In this document: piece after piece, positions 7,323 to 15,365 of the stretch
How positions within the stretch are numbered: the first letter of the stretch is position 1
How the letters are laid out: each line of letters opens with the position of its first letter
Source: Methylovirgula sp. HY1
GTDB lineage: Bacteria > Pseudomonadota > Alphaproteobacteria > Rhizobiales > Beijerinckiaceae
Assembly: GCF_019343105.1 (NCBI RefSeq)
Contig: NZ_CP073764.1
Span: 1,922,001-1,986,000 of the forward strand
Length of the DNA: 64,000 nucleotides
Direction of reading: 5' to 3'
The notes under the pieces: generated by a model
Database searches by the model: none
The model's input: only the letters and a program-made list of their open reading frames with translations
What the model was told of the DNA's origin: nothing
Program-made: the position numbers and the translations under genes

Positions 7323-9833
7323 ATGCGCGCATCGAAATCCCCATCCCAGGCTGAGATTGCCGCGCAGCGCTTTGCTGCGTTGACGGCGAATTATCGGCCG
7401 CTGCCGGATATCCCCGATGAATTCATCAACGCCAAGGGACAGCAGGCACCGCATTGGGTGAAGTTTCTCAAAGCGCTTTGCGGGCTCGATGCGGAAGATA
7501 TCGACCGCCGCTTCGGCACGGCCGACCGGCATATTCGCAACGCCGGTGTCAGCTATCGTGCCTATGGCGATACGAGCGAACGCGCCTGGCCGCTCAGCCA
7601 TCTGCCTTTGCTGATCGAAGCCTCGGAATGGCAGGAGATCGCAACCGGAGTAGCGCAACGCGCCCGACTTCTCGAAGCCGTCGCCTCGGATATCTACGGC
7701 CCCGGCACGCTCGTCTCCGGCGGCGATCTGCCCGCCGCCGTCGTGGCCGGCTCACCGGATTTCCTGCATCCGCTCAGCAAGGTCGAGCCGCGCGGCGGCA
7801 AGCATCTTTTCCTCTATGCAGCCGATCTGGGGCGTGGACCGGATGGACGCTGGTGGGTCATCGGCGACCGCACCCAGGCGCCGTCCGGCAGCGGCTACGC
7901 GCTGGCCAATCGGCTGGTCATGTCACGCGCTTTCCCGTCGCTCTATCGGGACATGAATATCGCGCGCCTGGCGCCTTTCTTTCAGGCGTTTCGGCTTGGC
8001 CTCACCGCCATGGCCACACGATCCGACCCGCGCATCTGCCTGCTGACGCCAGGCCCCTATAATGAAACCTATTTCGAACAAGCCTATCTCGCCCGTTATC
8101 TCGGCTTCCTCCTCGTCGAGGGCGGCGATCTCACGATGCGCGACAACCAGATCCATGTGCGCACGATCGCCGGCCTGAAACGCGCCGATGTCATCTGGCG
8201 CCGGATCGATTCCGACTTTGCCGATCCGCTCGAACTCAACAGCAAGTCGCATTTGGGCGTGCCCGGCCTCGTCGACGCCTTGCGCAACGATGGCGTCGTA
8301 CTCGCCAATGCTTTGGGCTCGGGCGTTCTCGAAACGCCGGCGCTTCTGAGCTTTCTGCCACGGCTCTGCCAACGCCTGCTTGGCGAGGATCTGCATCTGC
8401 CCAATGTCGCGACCTGGTGGTGTGGTCAGAAACATGAGCAAGACGATGTGATCGCCCATCTCGACCGCATGGCGATCATCGGCGCTTACTGCAATCCGGT
8501 TCTTGGGCATAAGCCCAACCAGGCTGTGGTCACTGCCACGCTGACATCGGCTGAGAAAAAGCAGTTGATCGGCGATATTCGGCGCCGCGGCGTCGATTTC
8601 GTCGGCCAGGAAGTCGTCAAACTGTCGACGACGCCGGTCTGGGACAATGGCAAGCTGACGCCGCGGCCTTTCGTGCTGCGTGTCTATGCGGCACGCACCG
8701 AAGACGGCTGGACCGTGATGCCCGGTGGCTTCTGCCGAATTTCCGATCGGCTCGATGCCCGCGCCGTTGCCATGGGCGAAGGCGTGCGGTCCGCCGATGT
8801 CTGGGTTCTCGCCGACACGCCGGTCGAGCATGTGTCTCTCTTGCCTACGGATGAGACGGTCCGCATTCGCCGCCTGATGGGCAATCTGCCGAGTCGCGCC
8901 GCCGACAATCTCTTCTGGCTCGGGCGCTATCTCGAACGCGCCGAGGCGACCTTACGACTCATCCATTGCCTTGCCGGGCGCATGATCGACACCGATGCGC
9001 AGAACAATCCGCAACGGCTCGCCGAACGGATCGGCAGCGTTTTCATTGCCTGGGGCGCCGTACCGGCCAAGGCCCCGCCCGAGCCGATGCGCCTCGCCGC
9101 AACGGCTCTGCACGGCGAACAAGAATATGGATCGGCACTGTCGCTTGTGCGTGATGCGCATCGCGCCGCCTCTTTCATCCGCGAGCGCCTATCGACCGAT
9201 ACCTGGCGACTGATCGATGAATTGGCTATCGGCCTCGCCCGCGACGAGCAGAGCCTGCACACCGAGGCCGAGACGATCGAGCGTGTCGATACGGCATTGC
9301 ATACGATTGCCGCCATCGCCGGCCTCGCTCAGGAAAATATGAACCGTGGCGCCGGCTGGCATTTTCTCGAAATCGGCCGCAGGATCGAGCGCGCGATCAA
9401 CGCCTGCCGTTTCACCCGCCATTTCGGCCATGCCGAGGCGCCGGCGGAGGAGCTCGATCTCCTGCTCGATCTCATCGATTCGCCGATCACCTACCGCTCG
9501 CGCTATATGATGGGCGTGGCGCTTGCCCCGGTGCGCGACATGGCGCTGCTCGACCCCTTCAACCCGCGTTCGGTCGCCTTCCAGGTCGAGCGGCTTGCCG
9601 ATCATCTCGCCGGCCTGCCGACGCTGAGCGATGACGGCATGTTGGAGTCGCCGCGCCGGATGACTGTGAAGCTTTCGGCCGATATTGCGACCGCGGTTGC
9701 CAACCAACTCGACAGTGCAAAAATTCTGGCTTTCGAACAAATGCTTCTCGGCCTCGCCGATGCGATCGCGGCCCGCTATTTTCTCCAAGGGCCGAATCTC
9801 GCACGCGCCGACAAATCGAGTGGGCTCGCGTGA
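7323..9833 (+). CDS. Fused circularly permuted ATP-grasp / alpha-E domain protein
   Basis: An 836-residue two-domain protein. Residues about 1-500 match the circularly permuted type 2 ATP-grasp family (GPYNETYFEQAYLARYLG, VEGGDLTMRDNQIHVRT, HLPNVATWWCGQ). From about residue 515 (LPSRAADNLFWLGRYLERAE) it is an alpha-helical alpha-E (DUF403) domain. In many bacteria these are separate adjacent genes, so this is a fusion. ATP-grasp enzymes form amide or peptide-like bonds, and the family is proposed to act in an undefined peptide tagging or synthesis pathway. It is translationally coupled to the transglutaminase. Confidence 0.9.
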   Translation: MRASKSPSQAEIAAQRFAALTANYRPLPDIPDEFINAKGQQAPHWVKFLKALCGLDAEDIDRRFGTADRHIRNAGVSYRAYGDTSERAWPLSHLPLLIEASEWQEIATGVAQRARLLEAVASDIYGPGTLVSGGDLPAAVVAGSPDFLHPLSKVEPRGGKHLFLYAADLGRGPDGRWWVIGDRTQAPSGSGYALANRLVMSRAFPSLYRDMNIARLAPFFQAFRLGLTAMATRSDPRICLLTPGPYNETYFEQAYLARYLGFLLVEGGDLTMRDNQIHVRTIAGLKRADVIWRRIDSDFADPLELNSKSHLGVPGLVDALRNDGVVLANALGSGVLETPALLSFLPRLCQRLLGEDLHLPNVATWWCGQKHEQDDVIAHLDRMAIIGAYCNPVLGHKPNQAVVTATLTSAEKKQLIGDIRRRGVDFVGQEVVKLSTTPVWDNGKLTPRPFVLRVYAARTEDGWTVMPGGFCRISDRLDARAVAMGEGVRSADVWVLADTPVEHVSLLPTDETVRIRRLMGNLPSRAADNLFWLGRYLERAEATLRLIHCLAGRMIDTDAQNNPQRLAERIGSVFIAWGAVPAKAPPEPMRLAATALHGEQEYGSALSLVRDAHRAASFIRERLSTDTWRLIDELAIGLARDEQSLHTEAETIERVDTALHTIAAIAGLAQENMNRGAGWHFLEIGRRIERAINACRFTRHFGHAEAPAEELDLLLDLIDSPITYRSRYMMGVALAPVRDMALLDPFNPRSVAFQVERLADHLAGLPTLSDDGMLESPRRMTVKLSADIATAVANQLDSAKILAFEQMLLGLADAIAARYFLQGPNLARADKSSGLA

Positions 9834-10720
9834 TCTATGACATCCGCCATGTGACGCGGTATGAATATGGCTCGACCGTAACTTTCAGCCATTGTTCCCT
9901 GCGGCTTCTGCCGCATGACGAACCGGGCCAGAAGGTGCTCGAGACCAAGCTCTCGATCGATCCAAGCCCGCGCGAGACGATCGAGCGGGCCTGCTTCTTC
10001 GGCAATCGCGTGACTTCGCTGACGATCTCGACGCCGCATCGGCGCCTGACCGTCGAAGCAAAGGCGACCGTCGACATTGCGCGCGAGCCGCCGCCCGAAC
10101 CGCAGACGACGCCGCTGTGGGAGGCGGTGCGCGACCATGCCTTCGGCAGCGAGTCCTTGAGCCCGACGTCACCAACGCATTTTCTTTTCCCGAGCCGCTT
10201 CGTGCCGCAATTTAACCCCGCCGCCGACTATGCCGCGGAAAGCTTTCTGCCCGGCCGTCCGGTGCTCGAAGCAGCGATGGATCTCATGCATCGCATGCGC
10301 AATGACTTCACCTATGACCCCAAAGCTACAGTTGTCTCGACGCCGCTCTCCGAAGCATTTGAAAAGCGATCCGGCGTCTGCCAGGACTTCGCCCATATCA
10401 TGATCGCAGGGTTGCGCGGCATCGGCCTGCCGGCGGCCTATGTCAGCGGCTATATTCGGACGATCCCCCCGGCCGGCAAGAAACGGCTCGAAGGCGCGGA
10501 TGCCACCCACGCCTGGGTGACGCTGTGGTGCGGCGAAGACACCGGCTACATCGGGCTCGATCCGACCAATTGCCTGCTCGTCGGCAATGATCACATCAGT
10601 CTGGCATGGGGACGCGACTATGCCGATATTTCACCCGTCGCCGGCATTATCCTCGGCGCCAGCGATCAGGAGATCGAGGTGAAGGTCGATGTCGTGCCGC
10701 GGGAGGCGACATCCAAATGA
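9830..10720 (+). CDS. Transglutaminase-like cysteine peptidase family protein
   Basis: A 296-residue protein starting at GTG 9830, which overlaps the previous stop (GTGA). An N-terminal beta region (residues 1-85) precedes a transglutaminase core with a plausible triad: Cys184 in GVCQDFAH, His227 in THAWV and Asp244 in GLDPTN. It has no signal peptide and is probably cytoplasmic. Such proteins regularly accompany ATP-grasp/alpha-E genes and may hydrolyse or transfer the product of that system. The Anbu-type protease gene often found with them is not present here. Confidence 0.92.
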   Translation: MIYDIRHVTRYEYGSTVTFSHCSLRLLPHDEPGQKVLETKLSIDPSPRETIERACFFGNRVTSLTISTPHRRLTVEAKATVDIAREPPPEPQTTPLWEAVRDHAFGSESLSPTSPTHFLFPSRFVPQFNPAADYAAESFLPGRPVLEAAMDLMHRMRNDFTYDPKATVVSTPLSEAFEKRSGVCQDFAHIMIAGLRGIGLPAAYVSGYIRTIPPAGKKRLEGADATHAWVTLWCGEDTGYIGLDPTNCLLVGNDHISLAWGRDYADISPVAGIILGASDQEIEVKVDVVPREATSK

Positions 10721-10734
10721 GACTCAGCGGATAA

Positions 10735-10764
10735 GTCATGGCCGGGGCTCGTCCCGGCCATGAC
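10735..10764. repeat. Short palindromic repeat, CATGGCCGGG type
   Basis: A perfect 12-bp inverted repeat GTCATGGCCGGG / CCCGGCCATGAC with a 6-base loop, 15 bases after the transglutaminase stop. Related copies are at 15237 and 48777. It may also end transcription, but no U-tract follows. Confidence 0.85.
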
Positions 10765-10851
10765 AGTCAATCCCGGGAGCCGAAAGGCGACATTTGCGGC
10801 CAGCGTGCTGACACAAAAGCGACGCTCGAGGCGTATCGAATGCGTCGAAAC

Positions 10852-11103
10852 TTATTCCGCCACGGCGGCAAATTCGGCGAAGCCTTGCTCGGTCAGTTTG
10901 GCGAATTTGTTCTCTTTACCCATCGTAAACCAGCCCTTCTCGACGCCAAAAGGCAGGCCGGCATCAAGATCGGTAAGCTCCCAGCCATCCTGAGAAAAAG
11001 GCAATGTGAGATTGCCCATCAGCACGGTCCCGCCGGTCATGCACCGCAGGCGTTTGAAAATCGTCAGAACATAGCGTGCGCTGTCTTCGGCACTGTGAGC
11101 CAT
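10852..11103 (-). CDS. Hypothetical protein (83 aa)
   Basis: The ATG at 11103 has GGGAG eight to nine bases upstream. The protein starts MAHSAEDSARYVLTIFKRLR and contains a GGTVLMGNLTLPFSQDGWEL stretch. It is compact, soluble and has no signal peptide. No family is recognised. It is convergent with the transglutaminase gene and not obviously linked to it. Confidence 0.7.
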   Translation of the reverse strand: MAHSAEDSARYVLTIFKRLRCMTGGTVLMGNLTLPFSQDGWELTDLDAGLPFGVEKGWFTMGKENKFAKLTEQGFAEFAAVAE

Positions 11104-11206
11104 TATAATTCTCCCGTGATTCTCGTGAGTTATTGGTCTTCGTCACCCTGACTCAGGGTTCCGTCCCACTGCCGAGGATGAACGTCACACCGGCTCGATG
11201 AGAGAA

Positions 11207-11226
11207 ACCGGCCTGCGAAGGCCGGT
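11207..11226 (-). terminator. Candidate terminator hairpin
   Basis: ACCGGCCT-loop-AGGCCGGT is a perfect 8-bp stem. On the minus strand it is followed by TTTCTCTC, downstream of the 11414-11815 gene. Confidence 0.5.
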
Positions 11227-11269
11227 CCAGTGTGAGAAATTGGGAGCAAGGTTCACGCCACCCGGCCTG

Positions 11270-11385
11270 CTAGAGCATGTTCCGGAAAAGTTGGCCGACT
11301 TTTCCGACAAGAACATGCTCCAGCTTATTGATTTGGAGCGTTTTCCTTTCGATCGGGTGATCCCACCCGATCGGAAAACGCTCTA
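11270..11385. repeat. Most complete copy of the dispersed modular repeat
   Basis: Module A (AGAGCATGTTCCGGAAAAGT, complement ACTTTTCC...GAACATGCTC), the linker CAGCTTATTGATTTG and module B (GAGCGTTTTCC...GATCGGGT, loop GATCCC, ACCCGATCGGAAAACGCTC) are all intact. This copy defines the element. Confidence 0.88.
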
Positions 11386-11413
11386 TCGCGCCCGCCGGCT
11401 GAGTTCCAGGGGC

Positions 11414-11815
11414 CTATCGCTTGTGCCGATGATAGACCCCAGGCTGGCAAGTTGCGGCAGGCGAGTTTTCTCCGGGCAAGAAAATACGCACGATCCAGCC
11501 GCCCTTGACCCGACCGCCGGAGCAGATCTGCTGGATTGTCTGCACGGCGATTTCCTTTTCGACGGCCCTGGATATGGTCGGGATATTCGGCTCTTTGGCG
11601 AAAAGATCGAAAGTCCGGCGGTGGGCATGGATTTCATATTTCGTGATCACCCGCACCGATTGATAGCCGTCGCCGACATGATGGAGCGTCTCGAGTTGAT
11701 CGGCATGTGCGACATTGGCCAAGCCGCCCATCGAAAAAGCCAAGCCCGCGCCAAGAACAACTTTGATCGCCCGATGTGTCACGGCGTCTAAATTCACCAT
11801 CCGATCCTTCCGCAT
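11414..11815 (-). CDS. Exported hypothetical protein (133 aa)
   Basis: A start at 11815 (SD AGAGGG) or at ATG 11800 (AAGGA close upstream) is possible. Either gives a signal peptide ending LANVAHA-DQ. The mature part (ETLHHVGDGYQSVRVITKYEIHAHRR...) has a single Cys pair (QQICSGG, AATCQPG) that may form a disulfide in the periplasm. No family is recognised. It is in the same direction as pdeM, which ends 28 bases upstream, so it may be the last gene of that operon. Confidence 0.7.
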   Translation of the reverse strand: MRKDRMVNLDAVTHRAIKVVLGAGLAFSMGGLANVAHADQLETLHHVGDGYQSVRVITKYEIHAHRRTFDLFAKEPNIPTISRAVEKEIAVQTIQQICSGGRVKGGWIVRIFLPGENSPAATCQPGVYHRHKR

Positions 11816-11843
11816 AGGCCGGTCCCTCTCTTGTTCGACAGCG

Positions 11844-12551
11844 TCAATCCGGCAGGCAACGCCGGTGCGAAACTTTATAGACCCGGTCGCGCCCCAACAC
11901 ATGCGCGAAACACGCGCCATGTCCAAAGAGCCCGGCAAAGGCCTCATCGCGGAGGTTGAGGCCGCCGGCATAGGCGCCAAACGCAGGCAGAATGCAGCGC
12001 CGCCCGTCGCTGACGAAACAACGCCGCCGCACCGAGCCCGCAGTGCCTCCGACCCGGGCGACCGGATGAAGATGGCCAGCGATCTCGGTCTCGTCGCAAG
12101 CCGGATCGGCGGCATGACGAAATCTTATGCCGCCGATCATGATGTCGGAGCAGCGTTGCCCGCCGAGGTCGGGCGGAAGCAGCGGATCATGATTGCCGGC
12201 AACCCAGATCCACTCACGCCGGCTTTGCAGAGCGGCGAGCGCCGCACGATCCTTGGCAAGCAGCCTGTCGCCAGCACCCCCATCATGGAAGGAATCGCCG
12301 AGCGTCAAAACGCAGCGTGGCGCATGCCGGGCGATGAGGACAGCGAGCGCGGCCAAGGTCGCGGCCGTATCGTAAGGCGGCAGAAACACGCGGCGCGACG
12401 CATAGGCCGAGCCCTTTTCGAAATGCAGATCCGCGACAATGAGAAGGTGCTGCTCGGGCCAATAAAGCGCGCCGGCCGGATCGGCGATGAAATGCGCCGA
12501 TCCAAGGCTGATCTGCGCAAAAAACGCTTGAAGGGGCGAGTGCAGCATCAC
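11844..12551 (-). CDS. pdeM: Ligase-associated DNA damage response endonuclease PdeM
   Basis: A 235-residue calcineurin-like metallophosphoesterase with all metal-binding motifs: VADLHFEKG, LTLGDSFHDGG, AGNHDP and AGHLHP. This small subfamily occurs beside Lhr-like helicases in bacterial gene clusters linked to ATP-dependent DNA ligases, hence the name. It is expected to be a Mn-dependent nuclease in end processing. It lies 46 bases downstream of the helicase gene in the same direction, which supports a two-gene operon. The ligase gene is not in this window. Confidence 0.92.
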   Translation of the reverse strand: MMLHSPLQAFFAQISLGSAHFIADPAGALYWPEQHLLIVADLHFEKGSAYASRRVFLPPYDTAATLAALAVLIARHAPRCVLTLGDSFHDGGAGDRLLAKDRAALAALQSRREWIWVAGNHDPLLPPDLGGQRCSDIMIGGIRFRHAADPACDETEIAGHLHPVARVGGTAGSVRRRCFVSDGRRCILPAFGAYAGGLNLRDEAFAGLFGHGACFAHVLGRDRVYKVSHRRCLPD

Positions 12552-12597
12552 ATCCGTTTCTTCGAAGAATCTGCCCTAATCTCGGTGCTTATCCCGG

Positions 12598-15132
12598 TCA
12601 TTCCTCGCACGCCTCGCGTACCAGCGCTTCGGCCGCCTCGGCCAGGATCGACTCGCGCGCCTCGCCATAGACCGGCTCGCGGCCGATTTCCAAAAGCACC
12701 GGCACCGCCAGCGGCGACACGCGGGACAGTGCTTTATGCATGATTCGTCCCCTGATGCGCGCCAGCATCGCCGCGAGCCGCGGCAGATCGAGCAGACCAT
12801 TCGCGGCATCGGCCCGCGCCGCGCGCAAGAGAATATGATCCGGCTCATGCCGGCGCAAAACGTCATAAATAAGATCGGTCGAGATCGTCACCTGGCGGCC
12901 GCTCTTGCGGCGGTCGAGGAAATTCCGCTCGATCAGCCCCGAGACGATCGCACAGGCGCGAAAACTGCGCTTCATCAGGGCCGATTCCTGCAACCATTCT
13001 TCGAGATCGTCGCCCAGCATGTCCTCGCTGAAAAGATCGTCGAGCCTGAGCCGCTTCGCCTTGATCTCGCGACTGAGATCGACCATCCCCCAGGTGCCCA
13101 GCGCATAATCATTGGCGACGAAACCGAGCGGCTTGAGACCGGCCCGCTCCAACCGCCGCGTCAACAGCATGCCGAGCGTCTGATGCGCCAGCCGCCCTTC
13201 GAAAGGATAGGCGACGAGATAGAAGCGCGTCCCATAAGGAAAAGTCTCGACGAGGAGATCATCGGCCGGCGGCAGAATCGATCTGTGTTTCTGCAAGGCC
13301 AGCCATTCGACCACAGCCTCCGGCAGACCCTGCCATTCTCTCGAGTCGGACAGAAGCTCGCGCACGCGCTTGGCGAGATGCGTCGAGAGCGGAAATTTGC
13401 CGCCGGCATAGGAAGGGATTTTAGGCGCATCGGCATGGGCGCGGGACACCAGCGCCTCATCTTCCACGATGCCGCGCAACGCCAAAATTTCGCCGCCGAA
13501 GAGAAACGTGTCGTTCGGCGCCAAAGTTTCGAGAAAATATTCTTCGATCTCGCCGAGCAAGCGGCCGCTGCGGCGCAGGAGACCCGTATAGGTCTTGCCG
13601 GGTTCCGCGCCTTTGCCTTGGACGAGGCGGACTTTCAACATATCGGCCTCGACGATCGTGCCGACATTCATGCGGTAGGATTGCGCGACCTTGCCATTGG
13701 CGATGCGCCAGCCGCCATCCTTGCGCTGTTTGATCTTGGCGAAGCGCTCATAGGAGGACAGCGCATAGCCGCCATGCGCGACGAAGGCGAGTGCCGCCTC
13801 GAATTCTTCACGTTGAAGATCGCGATAAGGCTCGGCCGAGATGACCTCCCGATAAAGCGCCTCGGCCACAAAAATTTCGGCGCAGGCCATGCCCAAAATA
13901 TGCTGACAAAGGACATCGAGCGCGCCGCGCCGCGCCACGGCCGTATCCTGCGTGCCGGCATAGGCGGCATCGACGGCGGCGCGGCATTCAAGCACTTCGA
14001 AGCGATTGGACGGCACCAGGAGCGCCCGCGAGGGTTCATCGAGCCGGTGATTGGCGCGGCCGATCCGCTGCATCAGCCGGCTCGCGCCTTTCGGCGCGCC
14101 GACATTGATGACGAGATCGACATCCCCCCAATCGACGCCGAGATCGAGCGTCGAGGTGCAGACGACGACTTTCAGGCTTCCTTCCGCCATCGCGGCTTCG
14201 ACCTTGCGACGCTGGCCGACATCGAGCGAGCCATGATGCAGAGCGATCGGCAGCATGTCTTCATTCAGCCGCCAAAGCTCCTGAAAGACGAATTCGGCAA
14301 GCGCCCGCGTATTGACGAAGACGAGCGTCATATGCGCCGCTTTGATCCGTTCATAGATTTCGGGCAGCGCGTGCCGCGCTGTATGACCGGCCCAAGGTAG
14401 CAGCTCTTTCGAATCGAGAATCGAAAGCTCCGGCGGCGCGCCTGCCGGCGCGGTCACGAGCGCGGATGCGTGAGGCGTTTTCACCGGCGGCCCTTGACCA
14501 ACCAGCCAACGCCGCAATTCGGCGGGTTCGCGCACCGTTGCCGAGAGCCCGGTCGCCTGCATTTGCGGCGCGATCGCCCGCAGCCTGGCCAGACCGAGTG
14601 CGAGAAGATCGCCGCGCTTCGAGCCGGCGATCGCATGCAGCTCATCGATAATGACACGGCGCAGATCGGCGAAAAGATAGCGCGCGTCGGCACTGGCGAG
14701 AAGCAGCGCGAGCTGCTCCGGCGTCGTCAGCAGAATATCGGGAGGATCGCGCCGCTGGCGCTGCCTTTTCGAGGAGGACGTATCGCCGGTGCGCGTCTCG
14801 ACGCGGATAGCGAGACCCATTTCGGCGATCGGAATTTCGAGATTGCGCTTGATGTCGACGGCAAGCGCCTTCAAGGGCGAAATGTAAAGCGTGTGGAGGC
14901 CGCCATGCGGTGCATTGCGGCGGCGCGGCGGGGCCAATTCGACAAGACTCGGCAAGAAGCCGGCGAGAGTCTTGCCCGCGCCCGTCGGCGCGATGAGCAG
15001 CACATCTTCTTCTGCCTGCGCCTTTTGGAGAAGGCCGAGCTGATGCGGCCGCGCCGCCCAGCCGCGTGCCGCAAACCAGTCCCGGAAAAGCCGCGGCAGC
15101 AGCGCTTCGACGGCGGTCGGATCAAGTTGCAC
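12598..15132 (-). CDS. Ligase-associated DNA damage response DEXH-box helicase (Lhr-like)
   Basis: An 844-residue superfamily 2 helicase corresponding to the Lhr core. It has Walker A APTGAGKT near residue 48, motif II IIDELHA, motif III GLSATV, and motif VI QRIGRANHR. The Lhr winged-helix and DUF4175-like C-terminal domains follow to the end. It is shorter than E. coli Lhr (about 1500 residues), as expected for this family. It would translocate 3'-5' on single-stranded DNA in repair. pdeM follows directly. A long open frame on the opposite strand is a shadow. Confidence 0.93.
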   Translation of the reverse strand: MQLDPTAVEALLPRLFRDWFAARGWAARPHQLGLLQKAQAEEDVLLIAPTGAGKTLAGFLPSLVELAPPRRRNAPHGGLHTLYISPLKALAVDIKRNLEIPIAEMGLAIRVETRTGDTSSSKRQRQRRDPPDILLTTPEQLALLLASADARYLFADLRRVIIDELHAIAGSKRGDLLALGLARLRAIAPQMQATGLSATVREPAELRRWLVGQGPPVKTPHASALVTAPAGAPPELSILDSKELLPWAGHTARHALPEIYERIKAAHMTLVFVNTRALAEFVFQELWRLNEDMLPIALHHGSLDVGQRRKVEAAMAEGSLKVVVCTSTLDLGVDWGDVDLVINVGAPKGASRLMQRIGRANHRLDEPSRALLVPSNRFEVLECRAAVDAAYAGTQDTAVARRGALDVLCQHILGMACAEIFVAEALYREVISAEPYRDLQREEFEAALAFVAHGGYALSSYERFAKIKQRKDGGWRIANGKVAQSYRMNVGTIVEADMLKVRLVQGKGAEPGKTYTGLLRRSGRLLGEIEEYFLETLAPNDTFLFGGEILALRGIVEDEALVSRAHADAPKIPSYAGGKFPLSTHLAKRVRELLSDSREWQGLPEAVVEWLALQKHRSILPPADDLLVETFPYGTRFYLVAYPFEGRLAHQTLGMLLTRRLERAGLKPLGFVANDYALGTWGMVDLSREIKAKRLRLDDLFSEDMLGDDLEEWLQESALMKRSFRACAIVSGLIERNFLDRRKSGRQVTISTDLIYDVLRRHEPDHILLRAARADAANGLLDLPRLAAMLARIRGRIMHKALSRVSPLAVPVLLEIGREPVYGEARESILAEAAEALVREACEE

Positions 15133-15236
15133 GAGTCAAATTCCGGCGGCGCCTTTCTCCCGCAAGCGCAGGGTTGTCCGGGGAAATTCTAAAGGCATCC
15201 GAAAAGCGATCTTTCGACATTGCGCTCGACCTCTCC

Positions 15237-15269
15237 GCGTCATGGCCGGGTCAAGCCCGGCCATGACGC
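15237..15269. repeat. Short palindromic repeat, CATGGCCGGG type
   Basis: A perfect 14-bp inverted repeat, GCGTCATGGCCGGG-tcaag-CCCGGCCATGACGC, between the acyl-CoA ligase and helicase genes. The same family occurs at 10735 and 48777. Confidence 0.88.
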
Positions 15270-15322
15270 GCGTTGGCCCTTTCGTCCATCCTGCACAACC
15301 AGTTTCTTTTCCTCCGACAGCC

Positions 15323-15338
15323 CTCCCGCAAGCGGGAG
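15323..15338. repeat. Short palindromic repeat, CTCCCGCAAGCGGGAG
   Basis: A perfect 7-bp inverted repeat with an AA loop. Longer copies are at 45321 and 58371, and a partial copy lies near 15155. Confidence 0.8.
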
Positions 15339-15365
15339 AAGGAGGCGAACCGGCGACTACACAGC

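Larger units (their letters stand above)
11104..11413. other. Intergenic region with hairpin and repeat element
   Basis: It contains a GNRA-loop hairpin (11207-11226) and a full modular repeat (11270-11385). No gene was seen. Confidence 0.6.

Noticed and set aside
12736-14400. A 554-codon plus-strand frame opposite the Lhr-like helicase
   Set aside because: It is a shadow produced by GC-rich codon bias of the helicase gene; no motifs and no start signal.
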